A DNA stretch of 26,993 nucleotides, from contig JBGOUJ010000026.1 of NCBI GenBank assembly GCA_041477005.1, positions 1 to 26,993 of the forward strand, written 5' to 3'. The position numbers and the translations under genes are program-made. The notes under the pieces were generated by a model. The model saw only the letters and a list, made by a program, of their open reading frames with translations. It was not told the origin of the DNA and did not search any database. Positions 7,849 to 15,932 of the stretch are shown piece by piece (the stretch's first letter is position 1; every line of letters begins with the position of its first letter). This DNA comes from JBGOUJ01 sp041477005 (lineage in GTDB: Bacteria; Acidobacteriota; Terriglobia; Bryobacterales; JACQDG01).

Positions 7849-9438
7849 ATGGCAGCATCGACAAGTTACCGGCTACGGGCCGCCGGCCACGAACTACGCG
7901 TGGCTCCGGCCCGAGTCCGCGTGTTGCTCCCGGACTTGGCCTCCCTGATCGCTCTGCTTACTTTCCTGTACGTCCTATTCTTCTTCCACGGCTACACCCG
8001 CCTGTTTCATGATTCCGACGCCGGCTGGCACATCCGCAGCGGCGAGCAGATCCTCGGTTCACTGCGCCTGCCTTCCCAAGATCCCTATTCCTTTTCCCGA
8101 GCCGGCCAGCCTTGGATGAACTGGGAATGGCTCGCCGATGCGGCGAGTGGCGCGGCCCACCGGGCGGCCGGCCTGGGCGGGGTGGCTTTGCTTTACGCCG
8201 CGGCCATCGCCGTCGCCGTCTGGTGCTGGTTCGGGCTGCAGTGGAAGCTCGGCAGCAACTTTCTGCTCGCCTGCGCCCTGGCGGCGCCCCTGCTCGGCAC
8301 TCTCAATATGCACTGGCTGGCCCGGCCTCACATCTTTAGCTGGATCCTGATGCTGGCGGCGCTGGCGTGGGCGGAAGGCGAGCGCTCCCGCGCGAGGCTC
8401 GCCTGGTACGTCGCTCTCGCTGCGATCTGGGCCAATGTGCACGGCAGCTTCCTGTTCGCGCCGCTGCTGGCGCTGATCTACGCCGCAGCGCGGTTTCTGC
8501 GGCCGCAGCTCTGGAAGCTCGACCGGGAGGAGGAGTGGGCGGCAGCGCGGTACTATCTGGCCGCCGCCGCCCTGGCTGCTCTGGCCGGACTGGCGAATCC
8601 CTACGGCTGGCAGTTGCATCGCCACGTGCTGCGCTATCTCGGCGACCGCGAGCTGCTGGCGTCGGTGGGCGAGTTTCAGAGCTTCAACTTTCACGCTGCC
8701 GGCGCCGGCGAGATCCTGCTGGCCCTGGGTCTGGCGGCGGCCGGCACGGCGCTGGCGCTCGGCCACCGCCGGCTCGATCATTTTCTCCTGGGCGTGGGCT
8801 TGCTGGCGTCCGCCCTGCGCTCGGCCCGCGGCCTGCCGCTGGCGGCCCTGCTGCTGCTGCCCATCGCCGGCGCCCACCTGAGCGAGTGGTGGAGGGATCT
8901 GGGCGAGTCGCCGTCGCTGCGGCCTGCCTGGCGCCGGCGGCTCGAAAGCGCCCGGCTTTACGGCGAGCGCCTGCGGGCCCTGGACGCGGACCGCATGGGG
9001 GGCCGCCTCTGGCTCGCTCCGGCGCTGCTCGCCGCCGCCTTCCTCTGCGCGCCCTTTGTGACCGCCCGGGCCGCTTTCCCGGCGTCGGAGTTCCCCGTGG
9101 CCGCCGCCGCGCGGCTGGAACAATTGACGCCCGATTTGTTTCAGCCGGGCGGCCGCCTGCTCGCCCCGGACAAGTTCGGCGGCTACCTGATTTACCGCTT
9201 CGACGGCCGGCTGAAGGTGTTCTTCGACGGCCGCAGCGATTTCTACGGCCGGGACTTTCTGGATGCTTACCGGCGGCTGGCGCAGGTGCGGCCGGGCTGG
9301 CAGGAACAGGTCCGCCGCTTCGGCTTCACACATGCCCTGCTGCCCAATGATTATTCGCTGGTCGACGCTCTCCAGCGCGCCGGCTGGACGGTGCTTTACC
9401 GCGATGGGACGGCCACATTATTGAAATGCACACCTTGA
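7849..9438 (+). CDS. Polytopic membrane protein, GT-C glycosyltransferase-like
   Basis: 529 residues from ATG 7849; the frame is open from GTG 7792, and GTG 7903 or 7921 are also possible, so the start is uncertain. After the first transmembrane helix comes a loop with HDSDAGWHIRSGEQIL and DPYSF....PWMNWEWLAD. Such an acidic loop after TM1 is typical of GT-C-fold transferases that use lipid-linked sugars. About nine further hydrophobic segments follow to residue ~420, then a soluble C-terminal domain (LLAPDKFGGYLIYRFDGRLKVFFDGRSDFYG). Similar proteins are usually annotated as hypothetical or glycosyltransferase-like. Its position between pilin and prepilin peptidase suggests modification of pilin or another surface molecule, but that is inference. 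Its 3' end overlaps the peptidase gene by 13 bases. Confidence 0.7.
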   Translation: MAASTSYRLRAAGHELRVAPARVRVLLPDLASLIALLTFLYVLFFFHGYTRLFHDSDAGWHIRSGEQILGSLRLPSQDPYSFSRAGQPWMNWEWLADAASGAAHRAAGLGGVALLYAAAIAVAVWCWFGLQWKLGSNFLLACALAAPLLGTLNMHWLARPHIFSWILMLAALAWAEGERSRARLAWYVALAAIWANVHGSFLFAPLLALIYAAARFLRPQLWKLDREEEWAAARYYLAAAALAALAGLANPYGWQLHRHVLRYLGDRELLASVGEFQSFNFHAAGAGEILLALGLAAAGTALALGHRRLDHFLLGVGLLASALRSARGLPLAALLLLPIAGAHLSEWWRDLGESPSLRPAWRRRLESARLYGERLRALDADRMGGRLWLAPALLAAAFLCAPFVTARAAFPASEFPVAAAARLEQLTPDLFQPGGRLLAPDKFGGYLIYRFDGRLKVFFDGRSDFYGRDFLDAYRRLAQVRPGWQEQVRRFGFTHALLPNDYSLVDALQRAGWTVLYRDGTATLLKCTP

Positions 9439-9947
9439 TCCCGGAGATTGTTCTCGGAGCTATAGTGGTGGCCGGCGCAGCGGTCGACCTGCGGACAGGC
9501 AAGATTCCCAACTGGCTGACGCTGCCGGCCATGGCTGCCGGCCTGGTGATCAACTGCTTCGCCGGCCTGGGACTCGGGCGGGCGCTGGAGGGAATGCTGG
9601 CGGCGCTGGCCGTCTACTTCGTGTTTTTCGCCATCGGCTTCCGAGGCGCCGGCGACGGCAAGCTGATGGGCGCGGTCGGCGCCTTCGTCGGCTGGCCCCA
9701 GGTGGCCGTCGTGATGATGATCGTGGCCCTGCTGGGAGGCCTCGGCGCTCTGGCCCTGGCCTGGCAAAGAGGCGTGCTGTTCGAGCTCCTCGGCAGCACG
9801 CTAAACTTGGTAACCGACATGCTGGCCCTGCGCTGGCGCGACATCAAGGGGCGGAGCAACTTTCGCTCGCCAGGCGGCCTGCGGATGCCGCACGGACCGG
9901 TGATCGCCGCCGGGACGCTGGCGTTCTTGCTGTTTTCTCCGAGGTGA
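9426..9947 (+). CDS. cpaA: Prepilin peptidase, TadV/CpaA type (A24 family)
   Basis: 173 residues. It is an aspartic membrane protease that cleaves the leader of Flp prepilin and the TadE-like pseudopilins at the cytoplasmic membrane. Both catalytic aspartates of the A24 family are visible: Asp21 in AAVDLRTGKIPNWLT and Asp77 in the GxGD motif (GFRGAGDGKLMGAVG). Four to five hydrophobic segments fill most of the chain. The N-terminal methylase domain of PilD-type enzymes is absent, as expected for TadV/CpaA, although the C-terminal tail after residue ~125 is longer than in minimal homologues. The start ATG lies inside the end of the upstream gene. Confidence 0.92.
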   Translation: MHTLIPEIVLGAIVVAGAAVDLRTGKIPNWLTLPAMAAGLVINCFAGLGLGRALEGMLAALAVYFVFFAIGFRGAGDGKLMGAVGAFVGWPQVAVVMMIVALLGGLGALALAWQRGVLFELLGSTLNLVTDMLALRWRDIKGRSNFRSPGGLRMPHGPVIAAGTLAFLLFSPR

Positions 9948-9953
9948 GGTGAC

Positions 9954-10817
9954 GTGGATCGCAACCGCATGATCGCGATATTCGTGGTGGCCTGGGTATC
10001 GGCCGCGCTGCTGAGCTGGTTCCTCTATAAGAAGACCCGCGAGCCCCAGCGCGAGCGATCCCTGATCGTGCTCGCCGCCAGCCGCAACCTGCCCGCCGGC
10101 ACGCTGCTGAAGGAAGCCGACGTGAAAACCGTTGCCATGCGCGAGCAGGATGCGCCCAAGGGCGTCTTGCGCCGCAAAGAGGAAGCCGTCAACCGCGCCG
10201 TGCTGGTGGACCTGGCCGCCAACGAGCCCCTGCTCGACCAGAAGCTGGCCCGGCACAACGGTATTGAAGGAATTGCCGCCACCATCGACGAGGGCAAACG
10301 CGCCGTCGCCGTCAAAATCGACCCCGCCAGCGGCGCCGGCGAGCTGCTGGAACCCGGCGCTCACGTGGACGTGCTGTTCACCCGGCCCGGCAAAATGTCC
10401 GAGGCCATCACCAACACCATCCTGCAGAACGTCAAGGTGCTTTCAGTGGGCCACAGGGTGAGTCCCGGCGAAAAGGTCGACCCCAAGGCTCCCAAGCTTC
10501 CGGTGGCTACGCTGCTCGTCTCACCGGAGGACGCGCAGAAACTGGAGCTGGCCAAGAACCAGGGCCGGATCAGCCTGGTGCTTCGCAATCCGACGGATGG
10601 CAAGAACATGAGCAAGACGGATCCAGTGACCACCGACGTCCTCGATCCGCTGGCGATGACGCGCGGCGAGACCCTGCGCCGCCGAGCGCCTCGCGTGGCC
10701 GCGGACCCTGGCGACGACTCCCCGGAGCTGAAGAAGGTCAAGGCGGAGCCTCCCCCTCCCAAATTTGTGGTCGACGTTTTCCGCGGGGGCAAGCACACCC
10801 AGGAAGTTTTTCGATGA
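9954..10817 (+). CDS. cpaB: Flp pilus assembly protein CpaB/RcpC (SAF domain)
   Basis: 287 residues from GTG 9954, preceded by GAGGTGA. An N-terminal membrane anchor (MIAIFVVAWVSAALLSWFLY) is followed by an SAF domain (VLAASRNLPAGTLLKEADVKTVAM, residues ~37-105) and the RcpC/CpaB domain (RAVAVKIDPASGAGELLEPGAHVDVLFT to TLLVSPEDAQKLELAKNQGRISLVLRNP, ~118-218). The C-terminal ~65 residues are charged and proline-rich. CpaB is a periplasmic protein thought to act with the secretin and perhaps contact peptidoglycan. The stop codon overlaps the secretin start (ATGA), indicating coupled translation. Confidence 0.92.
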   Translation: MDRNRMIAIFVVAWVSAALLSWFLYKKTREPQRERSLIVLAASRNLPAGTLLKEADVKTVAMREQDAPKGVLRRKEEAVNRAVLVDLAANEPLLDQKLARHNGIEGIAATIDEGKRAVAVKIDPASGAGELLEPGAHVDVLFTRPGKMSEAITNTILQNVKVLSVGHRVSPGEKVDPKAPKLPVATLLVSPEDAQKLELAKNQGRISLVLRNPTDGKNMSKTDPVTTDVLDPLAMTRGETLRRRAPRVAADPGDDSPELKKVKAEPPPPKFVVDVFRGGKHTQEVFR

Positions 10818-12256
10818 AGGCAAAAGGCAAAAATCAAGAAAGGGAGCTTTTGTTTGGATTGCCTTCGGCAGCCGGTCGCCTGGGAAATGCGCCTTCCCGC
10901 TATTTTTGCCTTTTGACTTTTGCCTGTTGCCTGTTGCCTTGCTGGTTGCTCGCCCAGGCGATAGCGGTGCGGGAGGTGCGCCTGACGGTGGGACGCGGCG
11001 AGCTACTGCAGTTCAGTCGCGAAGTGACCAAGCTGTCGGTTTCCGAGCCGGCCATCGCCGACGCGGTGGTGATTTCTCCCAAGGAGATCGTGGTGAACGC
11101 CAAGGGAGTGGGCAATACCACGCTGCTGGTTTGGGAGGAAGGCGCGCCGCCGGCGCGCTACGACGTCAGCGTCACCCTGGATATGGCGCCGGTCGAACGA
11201 GAGCTGCTGGCGATGTTTCCCGGCGGAGCGATTCGGGTGAGCGGCAACCAGGAACGGCTCATCCTCACCGGCCAGGTCAAGGACGCCCAGGAATCGAAGC
11301 GCGCCGAAGCCATCGCTTCCTCCCGGGCCAAGCAGGTGGTCAACATGCTGACCATCCCGCCGCCCCGCAAACTGCATCAGGTATTGTTGCAGGTCAAGTT
11401 CGCCACTATCGATCGCACGGCGCTATCGGCGGTGGGGTTCAATTTTTTCAGCCAGAACAATAAGACGATCGGCGAGCTGAGCACCCAGCAATTCGGCAAC
11501 CCGCGCTTTGCCGAGCTGCCCAACACCACCGTCAATCTAACCGACATCCTCAACATGTTCGCCTTCCGGCCCGACCTGAACATCGGCGCGACGATCAAGA
11601 TGCTCCAGCAGAACAACCTGCTCGAGATCCTGGCCGAGCCCAACCTCATCGTTTTAGAGGGGAAGGACGCCAGCTTTCTGGCAGGCGGCGAGTTCGCCTT
11701 TCCCGTGGTCACCAGCACCGGCACCGGCGGCAACGTCGCGCCCGTCGTGACCGTGCGCTTCAAGGAATTCGGTGTCCGGCTCAACTTCTCGCCCACCATC
11801 ACCGACGACGGGGCCATCCAGATGAAGGTGGCGCCCGAGGTCAGTGCGCTCGATTTCGCCAATGCGCTTACCATTCAGGGCTTCCAGATCCCCGCTCTCA
11901 GCACCCGCCGGGCGGAAACTGAGGTCGTGTTGAACGAAGGCGAAAGCTTCGCGATCGCCGGCCTGATCGACAACCGGGTGGAGCAGACGCTGGCACGCAT
12001 CAAGGGCCTGGGTGATCTGCCCATCATCGGACGCCTCTTCCGCAGCCACCAGACCAACAAGACCAACAACGAGCTGCTCGTGGTGGTCACGCCTTATCTG
12101 GTCAAGCCTCTGGCGCCGGGCCAGGCAGCCAAGCTGCCGCACTTCCCCGTCGATCCGGTGATCCCGCCCGACAAGAAGAAAGCCGAAAAGCCCGCCCCCG
12201 GCCCGCCCAAGCCCGAATTCATCGGCCCCCGCGGCCACCAGGAGCCAGGGAAGTGA
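10814..12256 (+). CDS. cpaC: Outer-membrane secretin CpaC/RcpA
   Basis: 480 residues; forms the outer-membrane channel through which the Flp pilus emerges. Signal sequence: basic start (MKAKGKNQERE) and a hydrophobic core at residues ~30-47 (YFCLLTFACCLLPCWLLAQA), both encoded by heptamer arrays. Then a pilus-secretin N-terminal domain (VREVRLTVGRGELLQF to YDVSVTL, ~50-118), a BON-like domain (~125-190), and a secretin core (ILAEPNLIVLEGKDASFLAGGEFAFPV, LNFSPTITDDGAIQMKVAPEVS, STRRAETEVVLNEGESFAIAGLI, LGDLPIIGRLFRS, NELLVVVTPYLV). The start ATG overlaps the cpaB stop. The signal peptide is preceded by ~28 extra residues, longer than usual. The C-terminal tail is Pro/Lys-rich. Confidence 0.95.
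   Translation: MKAKGKNQERELLFGLPSAAGRLGNAPSRYFCLLTFACCLLPCWLLAQAIAVREVRLTVGRGELLQFSREVTKLSVSEPAIADAVVISPKEIVVNAKGVGNTTLLVWEEGAPPARYDVSVTLDMAPVERELLAMFPGGAIRVSGNQERLILTGQVKDAQESKRAEAIASSRAKQVVNMLTIPPPRKLHQVLLQVKFATIDRTALSAVGFNFFSQNNKTIGELSTQQFGNPRFAELPNTTVNLTDILNMFAFRPDLNIGATIKMLQQNNLLEILAEPNLIVLEGKDASFLAGGEFAFPVVTSTGTGGNVAPVVTVRFKEFGVRLNFSPTITDDGAIQMKVAPEVSALDFANALTIQGFQIPALSTRRAETEVVLNEGESFAIAGLIDNRVEQTLARIKGLGDLPIIGRLFRSHQTNKTNNELLVVVTPYLVKPLAPGQAAKLPHFPVDPVIPPDKKKAEKPAPGPPKPEFIGPRGHQEPGK
10817..10844 (+). repeat. Heptamer array, inverted orientation, at the start of cpaC
   Basis: The 7-mers AAGGCAA, AAGGCAA, AAATCAA and GAAAGGG begin inside the cpaC start codon region. They are the reverse complement of the TTTTGCC/TTGCCTT family found 60 bases downstream. 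In frame they encode the basic start KAKGKNQERE of the signal peptide. Confidence 0.75.
10904..10952 (+). repeat. Heptamer array (TTTTGCC type) encoding the CpaC signal-peptide core
   Basis: Seven consecutive 7-mers: TTTTGCC, TTTTGAC, TTTTGCC, TGTTGCC, TGTTGCC, TTGCTGG and TTGCTCG. In the cpaC frame they encode FCLLTFACCLLPCWLLA. The array is inverted relative to the copy at 10817-10844, so the two could form a hairpin in DNA or RNA. Confidence 0.85.
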
Positions 12257-13527
12257 GATTGGCCGTCCGCCGCGGGGAATCGGGCCAGGCCGCCCCACTG
12301 GTCCTGATCCTGCTCGCCTTCGTCCTGTTCGCGTTTCTGGGCTTCGCGGTCGATCTGGGGCGCATGTACCTGATCCACGGCGAGTTGAACACCGCCGCCC
12401 AGTCGATGGCTCTGGCGGCGGGCCAGGAATTGATCGGGACCGGCGCCGCCGACCAGATGGCCGCGGCGGCGATGGCGGCGGTCCAGAACAGCGACAACGG
12501 CGGCGGCAACCGGTTCAACTTCGCCGGGAACCAGATCGGCGCCTCCGGCGAGAAGCTGACCAGCGCGGTCGAAGCCCCGGAGCTGTTCGCCACTTACAAC
12601 GAAGCCGTAAGCGGGGACATCGGGGCCATTGCCGATCCCTCCACCGCCCGCTATATACGCGTGCGCGTGCGCGCCGATGCGCCCCTCACGTTCTGGCAGT
12701 TTCTACCGGTGGGCAAGTCGGGGGTTACTTCCATCGAAGCGGCGGCTGTAGCGGGCATCAGCGCGCCGCTGTGCAGCGTTTGCGGCATGGAGCCGCTCGC
12801 TGTGGCCCGGGTCGATGCCAACGATCAAACCGACTTCGGTTTTGTCCCGGGCCAAAAGTACACTCTCTACAGCCAGTGCACCGGCGCGCCCCCGCCGGCG
12901 CTGACGGGGGCGCCGATCGACGTGCAGTACACCCTGCTGAACCGTACGCTGGAGGACGCGAGCGACCCCGCCCAGCAGGTCTTCAAGCTTCTGGCCGGCG
13001 GCATTCCGGCGCCGTCGTTTCCCATCTCCGACACCAGCACCCTGACCTGCCCGACCATCGCCGTCGACGAGACGCGCCTGCCCAGCGTCAGCGTGGCGGC
13101 GTGCATCGTCTTGGCACGCGGCTCGATCGTCACCGATACCGTCTGCGGTCTCAACGCCAGGCTCAATGCGGCCCCGCATCCCTTCTGCGAATCGATCACC
13201 GACGTCGACACGCTGATCCAGTCCTTTCCGCCCGACACCGATATCGACAGCCACGACAATTATCAGGACTACACCGGCAACCGCCGCCGGGTATTGACGG
13301 TCGCCATTGTCGATGCGATCCCGTTCGCTGCCGCCGGAACCATGCAGGTATTCGGCTTTCGTCAATTCCTGCTCGATCCCAACCCGGGTTCGACCGAGCT
13401 CGATCCGACCGACCCCGTGGGCCGCTTCGTGGCGCTGTACATCGGCTCGCTGGTGCCGGTCAAGCAGGGCCAGTTTGGATCCTGCGGCGTCACCGCCGGC
13501 CCGGGCAAAGTGGTGCTGCACCAATGA
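12253..13527 (+). CDS. TadG-like minor pilin/pilus assembly protein, cysteine-rich
   Basis: 424 residues from GTG 12253, overlapping the secretin stop (GTGA). The N-terminus RRGESGQAAPLVLILLAFVLFAFLGFAVDLGRMYLIHGELNTAAQSMALAAGQEL is the TadG/'Tad-like N-terminal' signature: one transmembrane helix followed by a helical segment. The rest is a predicted extracytoplasmic domain with no recognisable von Willebrand A fold. It carries eight cysteines (LCSVC, QCTG, LTCP, AACI, VCGL, FCES, SCGV). Homologues help anchor or initiate the pilus. The gene is followed by a TadE-like gene with an ATGA overlap. Confidence 0.8.
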   Translation: MRLAVRRGESGQAAPLVLILLAFVLFAFLGFAVDLGRMYLIHGELNTAAQSMALAAGQELIGTGAADQMAAAAMAAVQNSDNGGGNRFNFAGNQIGASGEKLTSAVEAPELFATYNEAVSGDIGAIADPSTARYIRVRVRADAPLTFWQFLPVGKSGVTSIEAAAVAGISAPLCSVCGMEPLAVARVDANDQTDFGFVPGQKYTLYSQCTGAPPPALTGAPIDVQYTLLNRTLEDASDPAQQVFKLLAGGIPAPSFPISDTSTLTCPTIAVDETRLPSVSVAACIVLARGSIVTDTVCGLNARLNAAPHPFCESITDVDTLIQSFPPDTDIDSHDNYQDYTGNRRRVLTVAIVDAIPFAAAGTMQVFGFRQFLLDPNPGSTELDPTDPVGRFVALYIGSLVPVKQGQFGSCGVTAGPGKVVLHQ

Positions 13528-14132
13528 AGAGCAAGCAACTGACGTTTGCCCGATTGACGCTGGACGATGGCCGCGAGCGTCGGCGCTCGATCGTCCACCG
13601 TCAGCCACCGCATGGTCAGCGGCTGATGCTTCCATCGGCGCGTCGAGGGGGCATGCTGCTCGAGTCGGCCTTGATGGTCCCCCTGCTGATTCTGCTCTTG
13701 GCCGGCGGCATGGAGTTGGGCAAGATCGCTCTGACTTATTACACCCTGCAAAAGGCCATGGGAGGCGCGGCGCGGATGGCGAGCGTGCTGCGCGGCGCCA
13801 ATTTCTGCGATCCCGACGACCCACAAATCACGGCGATCAAGGACTTCATCGTCTACGGCCCGGACGGCGCCAACGGCAGCCCGATTGTCCGCAGCCTGAC
13901 AGCCGATCAGATCTTGATTACACCCGAGCGAATGGACGGCGAGACCGGCAGCATTGGCCCCTGCGATTGCAGCGGCGCCACCGGCTGCCTCGCGAGCGAC
14001 GGCGGCCGGCCGCCGGACTTCGTCGAGGCCTCCCTCGCCGGCGGCTATCCGTTCCAGCCGCACATCCCGTTCCGGGTATTGGAGCAGATTTTGCTGCGCC
14101 CGCATGCGCGGGCCCCGTTCGGGGGGCAGTAG
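13524..14132 (+). CDS. TadE-like pseudopilin (first copy)
   Basis: 202 residues from ATG 13524, which overlaps the previous stop; ATG 13627 is an alternative. After a ~40-residue basic leader comes RRGGMLLESALMVPLLILLLAGGMELGKIAL, a TadE-type segment with a processing glycine pair, Glu close behind it and a single transmembrane helix. Downstream is a short extracytoplasmic domain with four cysteines in FCDPDD and GPCDCSGATGC. TadE-like pseudopilins are cleaved by the TadV/CpaA peptidase and needed for pilus assembly. The leader is longer than in typical TadE proteins. Confidence 0.78.
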   Translation: MKSKQLTFARLTLDDGRERRRSIVHRQPPHGQRLMLPSARRGGMLLESALMVPLLILLLAGGMELGKIALTYYTLQKAMGGAARMASVLRGANFCDPDDPQITAIKDFIVYGPDGANGSPIVRSLTADQILITPERMDGETGSIGPCDCSGATGCLASDGGRPPDFVEASLAGGYPFQPHIPFRVLEQILLRPHARAPFGGQ

Positions 14133-14133
14133 G

Positions 14134-14730
14134 ATGTGGAGAACGTCAAGAACCGCTCCCATCTCATGGTCGCGGCCCGGAAGCGGGGCCGCGGCGCCCT
14201 CTGGACCAGCGAGGGAGCGGCCTCCGCGCTTTCGATCCCGCCGCGGCCAAACGATCATCGAATTCGCTCTGGTCTACGGAGCGATCCTGCTGCCGCTGAC
14301 CTTCATGTTCGTCTTCGCGTGCGAATTGATGTGGGTCTGGCACAGCGTGGCGGAGTGGACGCGGGCCGGCGCCAACTACGCCGCCACCCACTGCTTCCAG
14401 AGCGACGGCACTAACGTGAAGCAGTGGATGCGGGCAAACGTCCCCTTGATGATCGACATCAACCGGTTCAGCCAAGGCGAAGTGGATGTCAACGTGGACT
14501 ATTTCAGCGAAGACCCCACCAGCGGCCAGCCGGTCGGCTTCGCTTGCGCCGGCGCCGAGTGCTCGCCCGAGTGCATACCGGACCTGGTGCGGATCACGAT
14601 CGGCAACTACACGTTCCGCCGCTTTCTCGACGTGCTCGGCTTGCCCGGCGTGCCGCTGCCCGACTTCAGCACGGCGGTGCGCATGGAAGGCGCCGGCTGC
14701 AACCCCGAGAGCAACACCTGCCTGCCGTGA
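14134..14730 (+). CDS. tadE: TadE-like pseudopilin (second copy)
   Basis: 198 residues from ATG 14134, one base after the previous stop. The segment RRGQTIIEFALVYGAILLPLTFMFVFACELMWVW is the clearest TadE motif in the window: G|QTIIE with Glu at +5 and one hydrophobic helix. The extracytoplasmic part has six cysteines (THCF, FACAG, ECSPEC, AGCN, NTCL), which suggests disulfides. The ~37-residue leader before the processing glycine is rich in Arg, Ser and Pro, so an internal start is possible, though no better Shine-Dalgarno site was seen. Likely partner of the preceding TadE-like and TadG-like proteins. Confidence 0.82.
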   Translation: MWRTSRTAPISWSRPGSGAAAPSGPARERPPRFRSRRGQTIIEFALVYGAILLPLTFMFVFACELMWVWHSVAEWTRAGANYAATHCFQSDGTNVKQWMRANVPLMIDINRFSQGEVDVNVDYFSEDPTSGQPVGFACAGAECSPECIPDLVRITIGNYTFRRFLDVLGLPGVPLPDFSTAVRMEGAGCNPESNTCLP

Positions 14731-14734
14731 GCCT

Positions 14735-15892
14735 ATGCCCATCGCACTGATTGTAGCCAGCACCGACGAGCACTTCCGGGAGATGGTCCGGGAGAGCCTG
14801 CTCAACGTGCCCAACGCCACGGTGCTTGCCGAGTTTCCCGAGATCGCGCTCAACCTCTATATCCGCGTGCTGCACGAGCTGGAGCGCCACCCCCACGCCG
14901 CCCTGCTGCTGGACCTTTCCGCCGACGCCGACGGCGCCATCAAGGCCATGGAGAAGGTCCGGCAGGCGGCACCGGATCTCTACGTCATCGCCTCGCACTA
15001 TCAGGCCGAGGCCGAGGTCACGGTCGCCTGCATGCGGGCCGGCGCGCACGATTTTCTGCTGCAGCCGTTGAAGCGCACCGAGTTTCGCGACGCTATGACG
15101 CGCCTGGAAAGCAGCGTCCACCGCTCCAACACCCCCGGTCCTAAACTGGGCCGCATTTATACTTTCCTGGGCGCCAAGGGCGGGGTCGGCTCGACCACGC
15201 TGGCCGTCAACTTCGCCGCCGTCGCCGCCCAGAGCAAGCGCAACACCGTCCTGCTCGACCTGGACATGCGCGCCAACGACGCGGCCTTGCAGCTCGGCGC
15301 CCATCCGCAGTACACGCTGGCCGAGGTCGCCGAGAACCTCAGCCGCCTGGACCAGGCTCTTTTCGAGGGCTTCGTCACCCGCGACCCCCTCGGTTTCTAT
15401 CTGGTCGGCCCGCCCGACAATCTCGAGCAGCGCGGCGCCTTCAGCGACTACCAGTTCAAGGAGTTCGCCACCTTCCTCGTAGACAAGTACGACGCCGTGG
15501 TGGTGGACGGCGGCGTGGGGATCAACGACGAGGTCGTGATGGCGTCCATGCAGATCTCTTCGTCGATCTTCCTGGTCCTGACCCAGGAGCTGGCCGCCAT
15601 TCGCAACACCCAGCGTTACATCTCGTTTTTGATGCGCATCGGCATCACGGCGGACCAGATCAAGCTGGTGGTGAACCGCTACAACAAGCGGGTCAACTCG
15701 AACCTCGCCTCCCGCGAGCAAATTGAGAACACGCTGAACCAGCCGATCTTTTTCGGGGTACCGGAGAGCTACGCCGCGGCCCTGAGCGCCGTCAACAAAG
15801 GCCGGCCGGTCACCGCCGATGAGACGGAGAAGTCCTCCGAGCTCGCGAGCGCCCTGCGCGCGTTCGTGAACAAGGTGATCACCGCAGGGTAA
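14735..15892 (+). CDS. cpaE: CpaE/TadZ-type pilus localisation ATPase
   Basis: 385 residues from ATG 14735. The N-terminal receiver-like domain (1-130) has acidic residues near D11, a phospho-acceptor-like Asp60 in AALLLDLS and Lys113 in LLQPLK. The C-terminal ParA/MinD-type domain begins at ~138: the deviant Walker A is GAKGGVGSTT (146-155) with the signature Lys148 kept, but Ser153 replaces the usual P-loop lysine. Then VLLDLDMRANDAALQLG and YDAVVVDGGVG follow. TadZ/CpaE places the Tad machine at its site in the cell. This is the copy embedded in the main operon; two more distant relatives lie at 21582-23945 on the other strand. Confidence 0.88.
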   Translation: MPIALIVASTDEHFREMVRESLLNVPNATVLAEFPEIALNLYIRVLHELERHPHAALLLDLSADADGAIKAMEKVRQAAPDLYVIASHYQAEAEVTVACMRAGAHDFLLQPLKRTEFRDAMTRLESSVHRSNTPGPKLGRIYTFLGAKGGVGSTTLAVNFAAVAAQSKRNTVLLDLDMRANDAALQLGAHPQYTLAEVAENLSRLDQALFEGFVTRDPLGFYLVGPPDNLEQRGAFSDYQFKEFATFLVDKYDAVVVDGGVGINDEVVMASMQISSSIFLVLTQELAAIRNTQRYISFLMRIGITADQIKLVVNRYNKRVNSNLASREQIENTLNQPIFFGVPESYAAALSAVNKGRPVTADETEKSSELASALRAFVNKVITAG

Positions 15893-15931
15893 GATTGATG
15901 ATTTGTTGATTTTTCGATTTGTTGATTGAGT
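15893..15931 (+). repeat. Octamer array (GATTTGTT) between cpaE and cpaF
   Basis: After the cpaE stop the 8-mers GATTTGTT, GATTTTTC and GATTTGTT are consecutive (15900-15923), preceded by GATTGAT and followed by GATTGAG, ending just before ATG 15933. It is A+T-rich in a G+C-rich operon. The unit is a cyclic permutation of TTGATTTG, the reverse complement of the CAAATCAA unit at 19731-19757. Confidence 0.8.
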
Positions 15932-15932
15932 T

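Noticed and set aside
8059..9333. 424-residue frame on the minus strand
   Set aside because: Gln/Arg/Ala-rich antisense of the membrane-protein gene, no recognisable domain.
12771..13523. N-terminal extension of the first TadE-like protein
   Set aside because: Overlaps the TadG-like gene in another frame; the ATGA overlap at 13524 gives a natural start.
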